Assembly: GCA_014058105.1 (NCBI GenBank)
Contig: JACGCM010000376.1
Coordinates: forward strand, 992,001 to 1,056,000
From: Kingdonia uniflora
Lineage: Eukaryota > Streptophyta > Magnoliopsida > Ranunculales > Circaeasteraceae
Reading direction: 5' to 3'
DNA: 64,000 bases
Part shown: piece after piece, positions 61,445-64,000 of the stretch
Position numbering within the stretch: the first letter of the stretch is position 1
How the letters are laid out: each line of letters begins with the position of its first letter
Made by a program: the position numbers and the translations under genes
Notes under the pieces: generated by a model
The model's input: only the letters and a program-made list of their open reading frames with translations
Database searches by the model: none
What the model was told of the DNA's origin: nothing

Positions 61445-61933
61445 TATTTTTCTTTATAGTTATGGATTTTTAGTTTGATTGTTTTCTCTAGACATTTTAT
61501 TGAGATCTTATTATAGTATGTTTCTGATATTTTTCCTGTTTACCATTATGTGTACACATGTATGTGATTGGATGAATGATAACAGGAAAGTCTTTTGACA
61601 AGACATTATTGATGGACCTTTTATAGGCTTATTTGTTAACGCCTATAAACCTCACTTATGAACCAAGTTAAATAGTTCATTATTGTTGTAGTACATGGAA
61701 GGAAATGTGTCGCAAAATTACATAAGATCGCCATGACTCGCTTTAGTAAATTGTTTGATTTTGGTATTATGATGACCAATACAGATAGTATGACTTGGAT
61801 ATATAAATCGCGCACATGTTAGTTATTTAATCGTTGAGCCCATTTTGAGTCAAAAAAAATAAAATAAAATTGCAAACTAAAATTTTACCGAGTATGATTT
61901 TCAAAACTACTTCATAAGGGCCAAGTGGGAGAA

Positions 61934-62360
61934 TGTAAGACTTATTATAGCCCACATGAGTAGGGTCCTTTAGTAATTATGAGTTTCTAATCATGATAAT
62001 CTAAGTCATAATAGGAAACTAATCATATTGGTTAATGAGGTCAGGGTTTCCTATAACTCTTTACTTTGATAGAAAGTAATCCTGATTGAAATATGAGGCT
62101 AGGTCTTCTCTCTACCTATATAAGTGTGCCTAGCCCATCAACTAAAGCACAATCAAAAAGAGAAGGTTAAGGGAGAGAAAACCTAGTTGTCATCGCTCGC
62201 TGCCGCTGACGAACACAAAAGACATACTTCAATCAATCAAGCTATGGATCAATGTATGTGATTATGTTTCCGCATTATTATTAATCGTGATTATCGTATT
62301 AGGTCCTAGGTCCTAGGTCCTTCTAGATCTAATTATTTATAAATCTTGTCATGTTTTACA
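61934..62360 (+). repeat. Right LTR
   Basis: 427 bp; it matches the left LTR apart from about 25 substitutions and an extra CCTAGGT unit near 62300-62320. It ends at the NFD6-like exon. Confidence 0.92.
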
Positions 62361-62437
62361 ACCATTTCATACTGCTACTTCTGCGTTGTTGACTTCAAAG
62401 CTCTTTGTTTCGATTTGAGAGGGTTGGCTTTCTCAAG

Positions 62438-63505
62438 GTATTAGTGTGCTCCATTGCTCTATATGTTGAGTTTATGATTTTGTTTGTAGTTTTATGTTTT
62501 GGGTGTAGTGGTGATAGAAATTTTGTTTGATGCTTTGTTTAGGATTGGTAGATATCGTTGTTTTAGGATTGGTTTAGTAAGCACTTTGATAAAGAAGAGA
62601 AAAGTGATGGTTTAAGTATCTAAAAGTGGTAGTGTAACTTCGGATTTAGGAATCCTTTTACAGGATTGTATTTGCATTTCTGGAATGTTCTCGCATCGGT
62701 TAGGCATTGTGAAGAGGTTATACTCAAAGTGTTTTATCGTGGAAGGGTAGTTGTGTAGAGAAGGTTTTTAATTTTTGTAGTTAGTTTGGGTTTATGTGAG
62801 GATCATTAAGAATTTTGATGAGGAAGGGGGTCTCCACCCTTTTATTAGGTAAAAATGCATGGTTTCATTGATCCATATAGTGTACATCCTCAAAGGTGTC
62901 AGTTTTGAATATATTTTGTTTTGTTTTGGAGATGATGGAATAGCAAGAACTTTTTGCATATACATCGTGTTTCTTTGTATATATTAGGTTGCCTCAGCCT
63001 ACTTAGATTGTACTCTTTTTATTTTGATCAATCTTCCTACCATTATTGGACAACCCAATTTCATAATCAAGAAGTTCAAATATGTGAATCGATCAGGGTG
63101 TTATATGTTCATTTAATTGCTTGAGTGACTTATGACTTTGTGCGTAAAGCACCGCTAGGAGGACTTCAAGGTTCTCTATCTTAGGGACCATGAAGGAGAG
63201 ACTACACTTAAATGGAAGAAACTCTGAAGGAGTTGGATTTTATTGGCGTCATTGACTGGTGTTCTCCGAAATCATTACTTGATAACCCCAAAAACAAATT
63301 TCTAGGTTTTGTCGACGGCGTCGAGACCTTGAAACCCATATCGGGGACGCCGGGGAGTGATCGAGGGATGACTCGGGAGACCTCCATTGTTGTTGTTATT
63401 ATTGTTGTTGTGAGAGAGAAAGTTTCATGAAGTTGGTTTATATTGAGGTTGATGCTACGTGCCGGTTTTTGATTGGAAGGAATTCAGTTTTGGCTGACGT
63501 GGAGG
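62438..63505. other. Downstream of the NFD6-like gene; no gene seen
   Basis: It starts as the second intron or flank of the dead NFD6-like gene. The open frame at 63212-63430 has no recognisable motif and ends in a (TTG)n-type run. No exon downstream of the donor at 62438 could be identified. Confidence 0.45.
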
Positions 63506-63961
63506 GTAAGTCTGCCTCTGTTTAAACTAAGATTGAAGGTTGGGTGCCCAGTAATTTTATTGCGTAATCTCGCTCTAAAAGACGGTTTATGCAATGGGAC
63601 AAGATTAATGGTGGTGAGATGTTCTCCTAGATTAATCGAAGCAAAGATTTTAACAGGATGTAAAGCCGGAAACTTGGTATTCATACCAAGAATATCTCTA
63701 ACTCTGACGTCGGACGATTTTCCAGTTTCTATGGCAAGGAGACAGCTCCCACTTCGGCTGGCATTATCAATGACCATTAACAAATCCCAAGGCCAGTCAG
63801 TAAAATTTGTTGGGATCGATTTAACAACTTCCGTTTTCAGTCATGGCCAACTATATGTGGCATTGTCAAGATGTACATCCCCGAAGAGAATTAGTGTGCT
63901 TCTGCCACTAGATACTGCAAATGCAACAATGAACGTAGTATATCCAGACGTTTTGTTGTAG
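63506..63961 (+). pseudogene. Helitron helicase C-terminal fragment (PIF1-like)
   Basis: The open frame reads [52 protein letters not shown] and [15 protein letters not shown], ending VVYPDVLL with a stop at 63959-63961. This is the C-terminal part of the PIF1-type helicase of Helitron Rep-Hel proteins: the UvrD-like region with the TINKSQGQ and GQLYVALSR motifs. The Walker motifs, Rep nuclease and N-terminal domains are absent to the left, so the protein is truncated at its 5' side. The 3' end of the element, if present, lies beyond the window. Confidence 0.9.
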
Positions 63962-64000
63962 GTATATTACTTAACAATTACATGACCCACTGCTCCGATG

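Larger units (their letters stand above)
58065..62360 (+). mobile_element. 4.3-kb Ty1/copia retrotransposon with both LTRs, internally deleted
   Basis: The element begins TGTAAGACTT and ends GTTTTACA. The 5-bp flanks are GCCAT (58060-58064) and ACCAT (62361-62365), 4 of 5 alike. The two LTRs (58065-58484 and 61934-62360) differ by about 25 substitutions and one short repeat change, so roughly 94% identity. A purine-rich tract CCAAGTGGGAGAA directly precedes the right LTR, as in copia. Inside are integrase and reverse transcriptase remains; gag, protease and most of RNase H are not recognisable. It lies in the same orientation as the NFD6-like gene. Confidence 0.93.
57796..62437 (+). pseudogene. 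NFD6: NFD6-like gene interrupted by a retrotransposon
   Basis: Exon 1 (57796..57923) begins MTVARSVLRFRNAAAKL, a basic Ser/Ala-rich organelle presequence, and runs to RILR. Exon 2 starts at 58018 with RSPAELSCCVDSLMP, is cut at 58064 by the LTR element, and resumes at 62366 with FHTATSALLTSKLF. This matches the NFD6-like family pattern [28 protein letters not shown]. Frame is kept exactly if the element and one 5-bp target copy are removed. Two further faults are visible. The expected donor after exon 1 reads AG|ATTAGG, not AG|GT. A TGA at 62416 is followed in frame by EGWLSQ and a donor at 62438, so it replaces a sense codon. Arabidopsis NFD6 is needed for nuclear fusion in the embryo sac. 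This copy is very probably dead; the family assignment is from memory. Confidence 0.82.

Noticed and set aside
63212..63430. 72-codon frame before the Helitron fragment
   Set aside because: No domain, and it ends in a simple-sequence run of Val codons.
1..64000. CRISPR arrays, bacterial operons, phage or a novel multi-gene system
   Set aside because: All identifiable genes are intron-bearing plant genes or transposon relics. No regularly spaced repeats and no linked set of unknown genes were seen.

Overview
This is nuclear DNA from a flowering plant, probably a eudicot. The window is AT-rich. The genes have many introns with clean GT-AG junctions, and several families are plant-type: STP sugar transporters, NFD6, EPCR chromatin proteins and DUF4743-Nudix enzymes. 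The spaces between genes and the long introns are filled with decayed Ty1/copia, Ty3/gypsy, LINE, Mutator-like, hAT-like and Helitron sequence. The species cannot be named from the sequence alone.

Layout. (1) 0.7-2.7 kb, minus strand: an intact STP-type monosaccharide/H+ symporter (516 aa). (2) 2.9-16 kb: a graveyard of transposons. In order it holds a LINE-like tail, a 1,089-bp Mutator-like element with inverted ends and a target-site duplication, a decayed gypsy element, a proteasome alpha-1 gene fragment next to a Mutator transposase relic, a decayed copia element with a solo LTR nested in it, and about 1 kb of 26S rDNA. (3) 17.4-22.4 kb, plus: a GT4-type glycosyltransferase with one membrane anchor (737 aa, 4 exons). 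(4) 23.5-32.7 kb, minus: an Enhancer-of-polycomb-related chromatin protein (EPCR type, 1,595 aa, 4 coding exons). (5) 33.8-47.1 kb, plus: a 3-hydroxyisobutyryl-CoA hydrolase-like protein (427 aa, 10 exons) whose introns carry nested hairpin transposons. (6) 47.9-56.4 kb, minus: a plastid-type DUF4743/Nudix hydrolase of the NUDT20/24 group (354 aa, 9 exons), with a 5.8-kb intron holding LINE and copia debris. (7) 57.8-62.4 kb, plus: an NFD6-like gene cut in its second exon by a 4.3-kb copia element. It also has a lost splice donor and an in-frame stop. (8) 63.5-64 kb, plus: the C-terminal end of a Helitron helicase.

The host genes do not form a pathway and there is no operon or gene cluster. 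They are independent housekeeping or regulatory genes arranged alternately: glycosyltransferase and EPCR tail to tail, EPCR and hydrolase head to head, hydrolase and Nudix tail to tail, Nudix and NFD6-like head to head. All five complete gene models (STP, GT4, EPCR, hydrolase, Nudix) keep reading frame across every proposed junction.

I found no evidence for a previously undescribed biological system. The most informative features are insertion events: the interrupted NFD6-like gene, the rDNA fragment away from any array, and the element-within-element structure in intron 5 of the hydrolase gene. Family names rest on recognising conserved motifs by eye; no database search was run.
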